From Jeotgalibaca sp. MA1X17-3 (GTDB lineage Bacteria; Bacillota; Bacilli; Lactobacillales; Aerococcaceae), in the NCBI RefSeq assembly GCF_021513155.1, contig NZ_CP090983.1, positions 1,158,501-1,222,500 of the forward strand: 64,000 nt of DNA, read 5' to 3'. Positions 16,876 to 27,495 of this stretch are shown here, piece by piece (position 1 is the first letter of the stretch; each line of letters opens with the position of its first letter). The notes under the pieces are model-generated. The model ran no database searches. It saw nothing but the letters and a program-made list of their open reading frames with translations, and was not told the DNA's origin. The position numbers were made by a program, and so were the translations under genes.

Positions 16876-18344
16876 ATGTCAAAAAAGAAAATCGTTGGAG
16901 TCACAGCATGTTCTGCAGGGATTGCACACACATATATGGCGGCAGAAGCACTTGAAAAAGCAGGAAAAGAAAAAGGCTATGATATTAAAATAGAAACACA
17001 AGGATCTATTGGAGTTGAGAACCAACTGACATCGCAGGAGATTCAAGAAGCTGATGTTGTCATTTTAGCTGTAGAGATAAACATTGAAATGGATCGGTTC
17101 AATGGGAAGCGTGTGAAACGAGTGAGAGCTAGTGAAGCAATTAAGGACGCTAATGGTCTAATTGAAAGCGCTTTGGAAAATGCAACTCTATATGGAGAGA
17201 AAGGTGCTAAAGTTGGTGTTGTTACAATGGGTAAAGTTGATGAGGCTGGATTTTTTCAGCATATAATGGCTGGAATATCATATATGATTCCTATGGTTAT
17301 TGCTTCAGGTCTCATATTAGCAATTGCAAACGTGTATGCCTTTCAAAAAAATGATGCGGGTCAAATTATTAATTGGGGATTTGATACCTCAACAGTGATG
17401 GGCGAATTAATGTCAAATCTCTTTCAAGTTGGACAAGTTGGATTCTTACTCATGATTCCACTATTTGCTGGATTTGTTGCAAATTCAATTGCAGGTAAAC
17501 CAGCTATTGCAGCAGCAATGATTGGTACTTATATTGCAAATAATGCTGAGTTATTAGGCGCTGAAGCGGGTGGTGGATTTTTAGCAGCCATTCTTGTTGC
17601 TTTTGCTACAGGGTATTTAGTTAAATTACTAAAAAAATTCCTTATCCTAAAATTGTTCAACCTATTGTTCCTATTATGTTGATTCCGTTTGTGAGTACGT
17701 TACTAATCACTTTATTTGTCTTTTATGTTGTAGGGAATCCATTAGCGTCATTGATGGACTTTTTATACGAAGGGTTAACAACATTAAATGCAAACTATTC
17801 ATCAGCACCGATTATTATCGGTATCATTATTGGTGGCATGATGGGATTTGATATGGGAGGACCAGTTAATAAAACAGCATTGGTGTTTAGTACGGCTGTT
17901 TTTACAGATACAGTTGCAAAATATGGAATTGAAGGAGCAAATTTTGTTCCTCAAACAGCAGCACAAGCAGCTATTTCTGTTGCACCACTTGGAATTTGGT
18001 TAGCATCTATTTTATTTAAAGATAAATTTTCTGCAACTGAAAAAATTTCAGCTACTAGTGCTTTTGGAATGGGAATTGTAGGAGTCACAGAAGGTGCAAT
18101 TCCTTTCGGAGCGCAAGATCCACTTCGTATGATTCCAGCATTTGTTGCAGGTTCCGCTGTCGCAGGAGGTCTTTCTGCAGGACTTGGAATTAAATTTTAT
18201 GGCGGTATTGGTTCGCCACTCGGAACATTTATTGGCTATATTGAAGGTCCCATTCCTTTTGTATCATGGATTTTTAGTGTCTTGGCTGGTGTACTGGTAA
18301 CAGCATTGATTATTGGATTTACTAAAAAGAAAGTGGTGGAGTAA
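16876..18344 (+). pseudogene. PTS fructose/mannosylglycerate-family IIBC component, frameshifted
   Basis: This is a membrane sugar permease with an N-terminal phosphotransfer domain. The IIB domain starts KKKIVGVTACSAGIAHTYMAAEAL, with the phosphorylated Cys in TACSAG. The IIC domain follows from about residue 120 (HIMAGISYMIPMVIASG) and includes GGMMGFDMGGPVNKTA and GVTEGAIPFGAQDPLR. A seven-A run at 17631-17637 lacks one A (CTA AAA AAA ATT is expected), shifting the frame; restoring it joins both halves into about 490 residues, the usual size. ATG 16876 is preferred, with TTG 16867 as alternative. Likely a sequencing error. Downstream genes suggest an alpha-mannoside substrate. Confidence 0.85.
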
Positions 18345-18811
18345 ATGAAAGTAGAAGAATTATTTGACCTAGATAAAGTAGTTTTTGATTCAACTGTAAA
18401 AACAAAAAAGAAGCATTAAAATTTATAGCTGTCTTTGCAGAAAAAATAGGTGCTATTGAATCATCTAGAGCATTTTTCAAAGCACTGAAAAGAAGAGAAA
18501 AAGAAGTAACAACAGGATTTAAAGATGGTATAGCCATACCACATAGTAAAAATAAAACAGTTCTGAAACCAACTTTGATGTTCATTAAATTTACGAATCC
18601 AATTGAATGGGAATCAATGGATGATAAGCCTGTTCATATTGCTTTTGCTCTGGCAATTCCTGAAGGAAAAAACCAAGAACATTTAAAATTGCTTAGTACG
18701 ATTTCACGAGCTTTAATCGATGATTCATTTACAGAAGCTATTTTAGAAGCAACATCTGAAAAAGAAATATTGGAATTAGTTCAAGCAAAATTAGCCAATT
18801 CAGAAGAATAG
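18345..18811 (+). pseudogene. PTS fructose-family IIA component, frameshifted
   Basis: The EIIA domain (PTS_EIIA type 2) passes phosphate from HPr to the IIB domain. It reads MKVEELFDLDKVVFDS from ATG 18345. A six-A run (18404-18409) lacks one A before GAAGCA. Reading then continues ALKFIAVFAEKIGAI, FKDGIAIPHSKN (active His in IPH) and FALAIPEGKNQEHLKLLSTI to TAA/TAG at 18811. Repaired length is about 155 residues, standard. The start codon directly follows the IIBC stop, so the two are translationally coupled. Confidence 0.85.
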
Positions 18812-18831
18812 ATAAAAAAGTAGGTGTTAAA

Positions 18832-21474
18832 ATGACAAAAAAAATTCATGTAATCGCACATACTCATTGGGACTATGAATGGTACTTCACAAGTAACGAA
18901 TCATTTATACAATTATGTTATCATGTAGACGAAGTTATTGAGGCATTAGAAAATGGTACACTTGATTATTATATGCTTGATGGCCAGATGAGTATTGTAG
19001 AGGATTATTTAGAAGCAAATCCAGATAAAGAGGATAGACTTAAAGCCCTTATAAAAAAAGGAAAACTTAAAGTTGGTCCATGGTACACACAAACAGATCA
19101 GATGATTATTCGTGGAGAGTCTATTGTCCGTAATCTTCAAATTGGACTTGAGTTAGGTGATGCATTGGGCGGTTCAGATCGTTTAGGGTACGTTCCTGAT
19201 GCATTTGGGCAATCTATTGATATGCCAAAAATATTTTCTGAAATGGGAATTAATAAAGCAGTTTTTTGGAGAGGATTATCAGCAGACAAACTCACACAAC
19301 GTGAATTCTTTTGGGAATCAGAAGATGGAAGCCGTATTTTAGCTTATAATATTAAAGACGGCTACTTTGTTGGTGTTCAACTCATTGAGACAGATGATTA
19401 TAACTTGTTAATGAGCCAAATTCAAAAAGATACAACATCCCAACATATTGCTCTTCCTGTTGGTGGAGATCAAAGATATGTCGATTATAATCTAAAAGAA
19501 AGAATCTCTGAATATAACAAGGCTCTAACGGATAGTCAATTAGTTGAGAGCAATTACAATAACTTATTTAAAGAAATAAGCCAGGAAGAAAATGATTTGC
19601 CTTCTCTTCAAGGAGAACTTTTGAATGCAGAAGTTTCGAAAATTCATCGCTCTATCTATTCATCTAGATATGACCATAAGTATCTAAATGATAAAATAGA
19701 ACGACGTTTAATTTTCCAGGTTGAACCTTTGCTAGCTATGGCGGATCAAATTGGGATTCCTTATAAAAAAGAACTCGTTGATAAAATTTGGAAATTAACA
19801 TTAAGAAATCACGCTCACGATAGTGCAGGTGCTTGTAATAGTGATAAAACAAATCAATCTATCTTACAACGACTTCACGATGCTGATGAATTATCTTATT
19901 CACTGATTGATTATATAACAAGGAAAATTAGTGAATCTAGAGAAAATGTAAAACCTAACCAAATTACTATATTTAATACATTACCGATAACGAGAAATGA
20001 AGTCCAAAGAATTAAAGTTTCATTGAGTCAATCTACATTTGCAATTTATCATAAAGGTGAAAAAATACCTTACGATATTATTGGAATAAAAAAATATTCA
20101 AATGACCAAATTCGTAAAGACTTAGAGCCTTCTGAAGAGTCTTATTATACTGAAACAGAGATAGCATTAAAACTTAAAATTGTCCCACTAGGTTATGAAG
20201 TATTAGACATAGTTGAGGGAGATGAGGCCTCTGTAACAATAAAACCATTGGAAAAGAAAGAAGATCATAGAATTGAAAATGAATTTTATGAGATAAATTT
20301 TATGGATGGTAAAATTAATTTATATGATAAAGAATCGGATAAATATTATGAAAATCTTTTAACAATAGAAGATTCAGGTGATGATGGTGACAACTATGAT
20401 TATTCTCCACCAGTGGATGACAGAGTACTACAGTTCGATTTTTCGAATAGTATTATTGAAAGCTATCATGGCAAATTAAACCAATCCCTTAAATTATATG
20501 GTACATTCAATGTACCGACAACTCAAAATGATCGCATTGAAAATAGGAACGACGGTAGGATTCCATATGAATGTTCCATTACCTTGCTTCAAGAAAAAGA
20601 AGGTATTGATATTCAATTAAATCTTGATAATACAACGTTTGATCACCGGATGCGGTTGATTGTTAACGGAAATGTTGACACAGAAAAAAGTATAGCTGAT
20701 ACACCATTTGGAACGATTTCTCGTCCTGTTACTGATCCGAACTTTAGTAATTGGCAGGAAAAAGGTTGGAAAGAAGAGCCGACTGGTATCTATCCAATGT
20801 TAAATTTTGTTAATATACATGATCAGCAAAAGAGTGTTACTGCATTTTCAAAAGGTGTGAAAGAGTATGAAATTATCGGTAAAGATGATAGGAAAATTGC
20901 TCTTACTTTATTCCGATCAGTAGGTTATTTAGGAAAGCCAGATTTAATCAGACGTCCAGGAGTAGCATCAGGAAATCAATTTAAATATATTGAAACGCCA
21001 GATAGCCAACTTCAGAAAAAGCTTAGCTTTAAATTCTCTTTAGTTATTGGAAACACTTTTTCAAAATCAGATTCTTTCAAATACTATCAGAGTTACGCAG
21101 TAAGTTTACCGTATTATCAGCAACAAACATTAAATCAATTCACTACCACTTTGAAGTATTTCGTGATGCAACCATTGAGAGAACAAGTACCCAACCATTT
21201 CTCATTACTTGATGCCACTCAAGTACATGATGTTGTTTTTAGTTCATTTAATAAATCAAGAGACGGGAAAGGTTTTATCGCTCGTTATTTTAATCCAACA
21301 GGTGAAGTTATTGAAGATGGAGGAGTCATTGAATCTCAAAAAGAAATTGCAAAATGGAGATTCATAGATATGGCAGAAAGTAATAAGGGAAATGAATTTT
21401 ATAAGAATAATACAATTCGATTAGGTAATTTTAACCCTAAAGAAATCAAAACTATATTTATTGAATTTAAATAA
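18832..21474 (+). CDS. GH38 alpha-mannosidase (mannosylglycerate hydrolase-like)
   Basis: This 880-residue glycoside hydrolase family 38 enzyme removes alpha-linked mannose, or mannose 6-phosphate conjugates when it follows a PTS. It begins IHVIAHTHWDYEWYFT (zinc-binding HxHWD). The nucleophile is in YVPDAFGQS (Asp123), and HAHDSAGACNSD supplies further zinc/active-site residues. The length equals MngB-type cytoplasmic enzymes and there is no signal peptide. Position directly after a fructose-family PTS matches E. coli mngA-mngB, so the incoming substrate is probably a phosphorylated mannoside. The start follows GTAGGTGTTAAA. Confidence 0.9.
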   Translation: MTKKIHVIAHTHWDYEWYFTSNESFIQLCYHVDEVIEALENGTLDYYMLDGQMSIVEDYLEANPDKEDRLKALIKKGKLKVGPWYTQTDQMIIRGESIVRNLQIGLELGDALGGSDRLGYVPDAFGQSIDMPKIFSEMGINKAVFWRGLSADKLTQREFFWESEDGSRILAYNIKDGYFVGVQLIETDDYNLLMSQIQKDTTSQHIALPVGGDQRYVDYNLKERISEYNKALTDSQLVESNYNNLFKEISQEENDLPSLQGELLNAEVSKIHRSIYSSRYDHKYLNDKIERRLIFQVEPLLAMADQIGIPYKKELVDKIWKLTLRNHAHDSAGACNSDKTNQSILQRLHDADELSYSLIDYITRKISESRENVKPNQITIFNTLPITRNEVQRIKVSLSQSTFAIYHKGEKIPYDIIGIKKYSNDQIRKDLEPSEESYYTETEIALKLKIVPLGYEVLDIVEGDEASVTIKPLEKKEDHRIENEFYEINFMDGKINLYDKESDKYYENLLTIEDSGDDGDNYDYSPPVDDRVLQFDFSNSIIESYHGKLNQSLKLYGTFNVPTTQNDRIENRNDGRIPYECSITLLQEKEGIDIQLNLDNTTFDHRMRLIVNGNVDTEKSIADTPFGTISRPVTDPNFSNWQEKGWKEEPTGIYPMLNFVNIHDQQKSVTAFSKGVKEYEIIGKDDRKIALTLFRSVGYLGKPDLIRRPGVASGNQFKYIETPDSQLQKKLSFKFSLVIGNTFSKSDSFKYYQSYAVSLPYYQQQTLNQFTTTLKYFVMQPLREQVPNHFSLLDATQVHDVVFSSFNKSRDGKGFIARYFNPTGEVIEDGGVIESQKEIAKWRFIDMAESNKGNEFYKNNTIRLGNFNPKEIKTIFIEFK

Positions 21475-21490
21475 AAATAGGTGGTGTCAC

Positions 21491-22297
21491 TTGCTAAATA
21501 GAGATTTATTTTTAACTATTGAGAGTTCTAAATTAAATTTTACTGAGGTAGATAAGCTTATAGCTGATTACTTCTTAAGTAGTGAACCACCACTTAAGCA
21601 ATCAGCACTTGCTCAAAAAATAAATGTATCAACTGCTTCCATTACAAGATTTGGTAAAAAAATAGGCTTTGATAATTATAAAGAATTACTGTATTCTTAT
21701 CGAAATCATTTGAAAGAATTTTCTAATGATACAAATAATAGTACAAGACACTTACAATATCGTTATAAGGAATTAATTAATGAAATTGATAATAAAATTA
21801 ATATCCAAGATGTAAAATCAGTGTGTGAGTATCTCCATGTTCACAAAAACATTCATATATTTGGTTTAGGGATGAGTGCGATTGCAGGTGCAGATTTTAA
21901 GTTTCGTTTTACAAGAATCGGTAAGTATGTAGAAGTTGTTCAGGATGAGAGTTCCATGGAGATGCTCTCATCTCTTTTGGGTAATGAAAATTTAATTATA
22001 TATTTTTCATTACGGGGAGAAAACCAACATGTCCTACAGTCTTTAAAACGACTGAAAGAAAAAGGGGCAACTATTATTATTATTACATCAAATCTATCTC
22101 GAGAGATTACTCAACTTGCAAATGTGAGCCTAGCTACTGCATATATAGAGAATGAAAATGAAGTTGGACAAATATCTGGACAATTACCTTTAATAATTGT
22201 TATTGATATTATTTATTCACAATATATCAGTATGTATCGAGAAAATATTAATAAATGGATTGCTACAGAGCATGCCTATTTCCATGAGCATGAATAA
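21491..22297 (+). CDS. RpiR/MurR family regulator
   Basis: This 268-residue transcription factor has an N-terminal HTH_6 domain (QSALAQKINVSTASITRFGKKIGF near residues 34-60) and a C-terminal SIS sugar-phosphate-binding domain (IHIFGLGMSAIAGADFKFRF near 115-135). TTG 21491 is chosen because AGGTGGTG (21479-21486) precedes it; the longer frame begins inside the mannosidase gene. RpiR proteins usually sense a phosphorylated sugar and control the operon they sit in. It is the fourth gene, with 16 bases after the mannosidase. Confidence 0.88.
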   Translation: MLNRDLFLTIESSKLNFTEVDKLIADYFLSSEPPLKQSALAQKINVSTASITRFGKKIGFDNYKELLYSYRNHLKEFSNDTNNSTRHLQYRYKELINEIDNKINIQDVKSVCEYLHVHKNIHIFGLGMSAIAGADFKFRFTRIGKYVEVVQDESSMEMLSSLLGNENLIIYFSLRGENQHVLQSLKRLKEKGATIIIITSNLSREITQLANVSLATAYIENENEVGQISGQLPLIIVIDIIYSQYISMYRENINKWIATEHAYFHEHE

Positions 22298-22333
22298 AAA
22301 CTTAATTATAAAATAAGATAGGAAGTGAATTTT

Positions 22334-23716
22334 TTGTCAAGAAACTATCAATTTCCAGACTATTTTATGTGGGGAGCAGCAGCTTCCGCTACTCAAACAG
22401 AAGGAGCAGCAGATCAAGATGGAAAAGCTAAAAATATTTGGGATTATTGGTATGAAATAGAACCAGAGCGATTTTATGAAAGAGTAGGTCCTCAAAAAAC
22501 TTCTGGATTTTATCATCACTATAAAGAAGATATTAAAAGAATGAAAACCATTCATTTAAATTCGTTCCGGCCATCTATCTCTTGGTCTCGTTTGATTCCA
22601 GATGGGATTCATGTAAATGAAAAAGCAGTAGAATTCTATTCTAAAATGTTTGATGAACTTTTGAAAAATAATATTGAACCAATTGTCAATTTGTATCATT
22701 TTGATATGCCTTTGCACATGCAAAATAAAGGCGGTTGGGAAAGTAAGGAAGTTGTTGAGGCTTTTGTATTTTATGCTAAAACGGCTTTTGATTTGTTTGG
22801 TGATCAGATTAAAAAGTGGACAACGTTTAACGAACCAATTGTTCCTGTAGAAATGGGATACTTGAATCACTACCATTATCCTTGTATCGTTGATATGAAA
22901 AGAGCGGTTAAAGTTGCTTACAATTCAATGGTAGCAAGTGCTAAAGTGATTCAATGTTACCATCAAATGGAAATGGATGGAGAAATTGGAATTATTTTAA
23001 ATTTAACACCTTCCTATCCTCGCAGTGAATCAGAAGGAGATAAGAAAGCAGCAAGTATTGCAGATTTATTTTTTAATAGAAGTTTCTTAGATCCATCTGT
23101 TAAAGGTATCTATCCTGCTGAATTGATTGAGCTACTTAAACAATATGACTTGCTTCCTGAAATAGACAAGCAAGATCTTACTTTAATAGAAGAAAATACA
23201 GTTGACTTCTTAGGGGTCAATTATTATCAACCAAGACGATTTAAAGAACGGGAAATGCCATATGAATCTGAAAAAGTTTTACCTGAAATGTTTTTTGAAT
23301 CTTATATTTAGCTAGAGCGTCGTATGAACCCTTATCGAGGATGGGAGATATATGAAAAAGGTATATACGATATTGCAATTAATATAAAAGATAATTATGG
23401 CAATATCCCTTGGTATGTAGCTGAAAATGGTATGGGAGTTGAAAATGAAGAGCGTTTTTCAGATGAAAACGGAATGATTCAAGATGATTATCGTATTGAA
23501 TTTTATAAAGAACATTTAAAATGGCTTCATAAAGGAATTAGTGAAGGATCAAATTGTTTTGGTTATCATGTATGGACGTTTATGGATAATTGGTCATGGC
23601 TTAATGCATATAAAAATCGTTATGGTCTTTATCGTGTCAATATTGAAACTCAAGAGCGCACACTTAAAAAAAGTGGTTATTGGTTTGGGAATGTAGCTAA
23701 AAATAATGGCTTTTAA
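22334..23716 (+). pseudogene. GH1 6-phospho-beta-glucosidase-like, interrupted by an amber codon
   Basis: This glycoside hydrolase family 1 enzyme reads from TTG 22334 (MSRNYQFPDYFMWGAAASATQTEGA, AGGAAG 8 bases upstream) with the acid/base in TTFNEPIV and continues to ESYI. An in-frame TAG follows at 23309-23311. The same frame resumes LERRMNPYRGWEIYEKG, with the nucleophile in WYVAENGMG and WTFMDNWSWLNAY, to TAA 23716. Without the stop it is about 460 residues, the family size. The lesion is a substitution, not a homopolymer slip. Both catalytic Glu residues lie on opposite sides of the stop, so a truncated product would be inactive. Confidence 0.82.
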
Positions 23717-23757
23717 CTTTTTTAAAAAAATGAATCATATTTTAGGAGATGCATAAG

Positions 23758-24651
23758 ATGGGAAATATTCTAGCTTTTGATTTTGGAGGGACTCATGTAA
23801 AAAGTGGTCTAGTGAATACACAAGGGCATATCTTTGAAAAACATCTTATCAAGACTCCAGATTCATTAGAAAATTTATTGAGCTATATTAAAAAACGAGT
23901 TATGAAATATATGGATTATGATATCATAGGTATTGCGATTAGTGCACCAGGAGCAGTTTCAGATAAAGGGTATATTTCCGGAGCAAGTGCAATCCCGTAT
24001 ATACATGGTCCTAATATAAAAAAAGCTATAGAACAAGCAACAAGTATTAGAACAGAAATAGAAAATGATGCAAATTCTGCAGCACTAGCAGAAATATGGC
24101 AAGGTGCTGCTAAAGGGAAAAGAGATGTAGCTACCGTCGTTATTGGGACGGGTATAGGTGGTGCATTGATTAAAGAAGGTACGATTCATATAGGGAATAC
24201 ACTTCATGGTGGAGAGTTTGGATACATGATTCTTAATCCTTGTAATCTAGGTAGTCATATGAATACATTTAGCGAGCTTGCTTCAACTTATTCTATTATA
24301 AAGCGAGTTGCTACTATAAAAGAGTTAGAACCATCACTACTTACAGGAGAAATGATTTTTGATTCTGCTGAAAAAGGGGATGAGATTTGTAAACAGGCTA
24401 TATCTGAATTTTTTAGAATGCTTGCTATTGGAGTTTACAATATTCAGTATATGTATGATCCTGAGCTAATCTTAATTGGTGGAGGGATTAGTCAACGAGA
24501 TGATTTAATTCCACAGTTAAGAAAAGAAATAAATGATATCCTTGAAATAGTGGAAGTAGCAACAATTGTACCAAAGATTGAAAGATGTACGTTTCAATCA
24601 GATGCAAATTTGATAGGTTCTGTTTATCATTTTTTACAAAAAAATAATTAG
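23758..24651 (+). CDS. ROK family sugar kinase
   Basis: This 297-residue ROK kinase has the ATP-binding start ILAFDFGGTHVKSGLV, the catalytic region IENDANSAALAEIWQGAAKG (Asp as base) and TVVIGTGIGGALI. The usual zinc-binding ROK motif (CxCGxxGC) is reduced here to NPCNLGSHMN, so zinc binding may be lost. ATG 23758 is preferred because AGGAG (23744-23748) is too close to the ATG at 23749. It is probably a hexokinase for mannose or glucose released by the two glycosidases. It is the last gene of the operon before a terminator. Confidence 0.87.
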   Translation: MGNILAFDFGGTHVKSGLVNTQGHIFEKHLIKTPDSLENLLSYIKKRVMKYMDYDIIGIAISAPGAVSDKGYISGASAIPYIHGPNIKKAIEQATSIRTEIENDANSAALAEIWQGAAKGKRDVATVVIGTGIGGALIKEGTIHIGNTLHGGEFGYMILNPCNLGSHMNTFSELASTYSIIKRVATIKELEPSLLTGEMIFDSAEKGDEICKQAISEFFRMLAIGVYNIQYMYDPELILIGGGISQRDDLIPQLRKEINDILEIVEVATIVPKIERCTFQSDANLIGSVYHFLQKNN

Positions 24652-24788
24652 CTTAAAATCTATAGTGTATGAGTAACGTTGATTACATTTATTAAATCTA
24701 AAGTAACATTGAGTGCAGCTTTTGTATTAAAATAATGAAATGTAAAATAAAGTATACGTCATATTAGTATATATTTAAGCCGTTTTTT

Positions 24789-24816
24789 TAGAATAGAGAA
24801 ATCTATTCTTTTTTTA
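24789..24816 (+). terminator. Terminator of the mannoside operon
   Basis: AGAATAGA (24790-24797) and TCTATTCT (24802-24809) form an 8-bp stem with a 4-base loop and a T7 tail. Confidence 0.85.
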
Positions 24817-24891
24817 TGAAAACAGTTAATGAGATTTCTACTTTTCTTTCCTTTATAATAAAGGAAAGATTTAATAGGGAGCTGTATTCGA

Positions 24892-26277
24892 ATGGAAATC
24901 ACACAAATCGTTTCAGAACATAAAGATTATTTTAATCAAAACCAAACGAAATCATATGAATTTAGAGTAGAACAGTTAGAAAAATTATATCAAGCCATTC
25001 AAACATATTCACCTCAAATTATAGATGCTTTGTACCAAGATTTGCATAAAAGTGAAGTAGAGTCTTATTCTTCAGAAATTGGTTACGTTTTAGGTAATAT
25101 ACGAGAAACAAAGAAGAAACTAAAAAAATGGATGAAACCTCAAAAAGCAAAGAATCCTATTTTTTTATTTGGTTCGAAGAGTTATATTTTATCTGAGCCA
25201 TACGGGGTAATGTTGATTATTGGGCCTTTTAATTATCCGTTCCAATTAGTAATTGAACCATTAATAGGTGCGATTGCTGCGGGGAATACAGTAATCATCA
25301 AACCTTCTGAATTAACTCCAACGGTATCAAGAGTGGTTAAAAAAATGGTAGAGGACACCTTCGAAAGCAACTACATAAAAGTAGTGGAAGGGGCAGTTGA
25401 GGTAACGACCGAGTTGTTAGCACAACCAATGGATTATATTTTCTTTACGGGAAGTCCTCGTATAGGAAAAGTAGTGATGAAAGCTGCGGCAGAAAACTTA
25501 ACACCGGTTACCTTGGAATTAGGTGGAAAAAGTCCAGCGATTGTTACAAAGCAATCTGACTTAAATCAAACAGCAAAAACAATTGTCTGGGGAAAGTATT
25601 TAAATGCCGGTCAAACCTGTGTAGCACCTGATTATGTATTAGTGGATGAAAATGTAAAAGATGAGTTTCTTTCACTTTTAATTCACCATATCAAAGAGTT
25701 TTATGGAGAAAAGCCCCAAGATAGTCCTGATTACGGACGGATGGCAACTAAAAACTACGCAAGTCGAATGAACTCTTTACTGAAAAAAACAACAGGGACT
25801 CTTGCACTTGGTGGAGAAGTAGAAGAAGAAACGAAGTATGTAGCTCCAACGATTGTCGATCAAGTTAAGTGGGATGACGCACTGATGTCTGAAGAAATAT
25901 TTGGTCCACTGTTACCTATTTTAACGTATGAATCTGATCTATTTACTGAGCAAGTAATCGAACCGATTAAGTCTAGAGAAAAACCTCTAGCTTTGTATTT
26001 GTTTACAGAAGAAGAACAAATAAAGGAAAAAGTACTGTCCGAACTTTCTTTTGGTGGTGGGGTGGTAAATGATACAATTCTTCATTTGACTAATTCCAGT
26101 CTGCCATTTGGAGGGGTAGGTCAATCAGGGATAGGGAATTATCACGGAAAAGATAGTTTTATCCAATTTACTCATCAAAAATCAATCGTTGAAAAAAGTA
26201 AATGGATTAAATTAGATATGCTCTATCCTCCTTATACAACTAAAAGCTTGAATTTGATTAAGAAATTTATGAAGTAA
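24892..26277 (+). CDS. Aldehyde dehydrogenase (class 3-like)
   Basis: This 461-residue aldehyde dehydrogenase of the short class 3/YwdH type oxidises medium or aromatic aldehydes with NAD(P). The catalytic Cys is in NAGQTCVAPDYV (Cys243), the base is in TLELGGKSP, and GPFNYPFQL contains the conserved Asn. A C-terminal hydrophobic/basic tail (KSLNLIKKFMK) resembles the membrane-association tail of some class 3 enzymes. The ribosome site is weak-to-moderate (AGGGAGCTG). It stands alone, with a terminator upstream. Confidence 0.88.
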   Translation: MEITQIVSEHKDYFNQNQTKSYEFRVEQLEKLYQAIQTYSPQIIDALYQDLHKSEVESYSSEIGYVLGNIRETKKKLKKWMKPQKAKNPIFLFGSKSYILSEPYGVMLIIGPFNYPFQLVIEPLIGAIAAGNTVIIKPSELTPTVSRVVKKMVEDTFESNYIKVVEGAVEVTTELLAQPMDYIFFTGSPRIGKVVMKAAAENLTPVTLELGGKSPAIVTKQSDLNQTAKTIVWGKYLNAGQTCVAPDYVLVDENVKDEFLSLLIHHIKEFYGEKPQDSPDYGRMATKNYASRMNSLLKKTTGTLALGGEVEEETKYVAPTIVDQVKWDDALMSEEIFGPLLPILTYESDLFTEQVIEPIKSREKPLALYLFTEEEQIKEKVLSELSFGGGVVNDTILHLTNSSLPFGGVGQSGIGNYHGKDSFIQFTHQKSIVEKSKWIKLDMLYPPYTTKSLNLIKKFMK

Positions 26278-26426
26278 AAAAATATCTTAAAAAAGAGTAT
26301 TTCGATATATAATAATTAACTTCTAAGAAAAGGTTTGAATTTTATAAAGTCGACTGTTTTCTAATGTAATTTTCATCCAAATACGATACACTAGGGATAC
26401 CTCATTTAAAAGGAGTGGATGAATAG

Positions 26427-26864
26427 ATGCAAACAGTATACACGAATTATTGGGTAAGTCGCATTGGTGACGTACGCAAAGAACACGGTAGCTACAAAAG
26501 CGAAGAAGAAGCGATTGAAGGAATTAAAGCTTGGTGGGACCTACATGGAGAAAAACATTCTGATGTAGAATATATACGTACAAATACCGGGGCACTAGAA
26601 CTGATCTACGAAGATGAGAAATCCTTTTACCGTATTGAAAAAAGAGAAATAGAAGGCAAGTTGCCAACGAGAAGTTACCAATTAAAAAAACCTGGAGAAA
26701 TAGAAGTGCTCCGATTCAAACTAATTCTAGATGAAGAATCTTGTGTGTTTGATGAGCTAGCTGAACCATTTCGTGATCGATTGATTGTTGCAATGGCAGA
26801 CAGTAAAAAAGCTCGCGATTTTGTTTACGATCGAAAAGGTCGTCCGATTCGAAAAATTAGCTAA
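26427..26864 (+). CDS. Conserved protein of unknown function
   Basis: This 145-residue soluble protein has no membrane segment. It starts MQTVYTNYWVSRIGDVRKEHGSYKS and ends with a basic tail (YDRKGRPIRKIS). AAAAGGAG precedes the ATG. Its codon use matches the core genes rather than the accessory island. I do not recognise a family. Confidence 0.7.
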   Translation: MQTVYTNYWVSRIGDVRKEHGSYKSEEEAIEGIKAWWDLHGEKHSDVEYIRTNTGALELIYEDEKSFYRIEKREIEGKLPTRSYQLKKPGEIEVLRFKLILDEESCVFDELAEPFRDRLIVAMADSKKARDFVYDRKGRPIRKIS

Positions 26865-26909
26865 ATAAGTATGCAGCTATGGCTTCCTTAAAAGGAGGAA
26901 TCCTTTCTT

Positions 26910-27263
26910 ATGAAGAAGAAAATTATATTATCACTTCTAGTAATAGTAGGACTTTTATCATATGGATTCTACTGGGCATTTTTTGATATGAACCGACTGC
27001 CAGAAGGTGAATTAATAGCTGATGTTTCATCACCAAAAGAGACTTATACAATAAAGGCTTATCTTACAAATGGCGGAGCGACAACCTCGTATGCAATTAG
27101 AGGAGAGCTACATTTTAATGATTCTAATAAAAAAGCTAAAAATATTTATTGGAATAATCGAGAAGAAGAAGTAGAAATTGAATGGATGGATGATGATACC
27201 GTTCGAATTAATGGAATCGAATTAGAAGTAGAAGATGAAAAATTTGATTTCAGAAGAGAGTGA
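26910..27263 (+). CDS. DUF5412 family protein
   Basis: This 117-residue protein has an N-terminal membrane anchor (about residues 4-24) followed by an extracytoplasmic beta domain. The motif ISSPKETYTIKAYLTNGGATTS-like run (here VSSPKETYTIKAYLTNGG) and IYWNNREEEVEIEWMDDDTV match the DUF5412 pattern. Function is unknown. AAAGGAGG is a strong ribosome site. It lies 45 bases after the previous gene and may be co-transcribed with it; a terminator follows. Confidence 0.78.
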   Translation: MKKKIILSLLVIVGLLSYGFYWAFFDMNRLPEGELIADVSSPKETYTIKAYLTNGGATTSYAIRGELHFNDSNKKAKNIYWNNREEEVEIEWMDDDTVRINGIELEVEDEKFDFRRE

Positions 27264-27284
27264 ATATCTAACCCATTTTATTGA

Positions 27285-27311
27285 AGAAGATACCTGCGGG
27301 TGTCTTTTTTT
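27285..27311 (+). terminator. Terminator after DUF5412
   Basis: AGATACC and GGGTGTCT form a short stem with a 3-base loop and a T7 tail. Confidence 0.75.
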
Positions 27312-27349
27312 GTTATCCTCCAAAAAATTAGTAAAATACTTTTTTAAGG

Positions 27350-27378
27350 TTGTATCAGAACTAATTTTGTAATACAAT
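27350..27378 (+). promoter_or_regulatory. Promoter of the deoxynucleoside kinase gene
   Basis: TTGTAT, a 17-base spacer and TACAAT fit a sigma-A promoter. The leader to the start codon is about 110 bases and shows no recognised riboswitch. Confidence 0.6.
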
Positions 27379-27495
27379 ATATAGTGATAAAAGCATAGTT
27401 TGGTACTATATGTTGTATGTTTTGGATTTTGGATGATTTTTAAATCAAGCGAATCTTCCTACATATAATAAAAAAATGAAAAGGGAAGGGACGAG

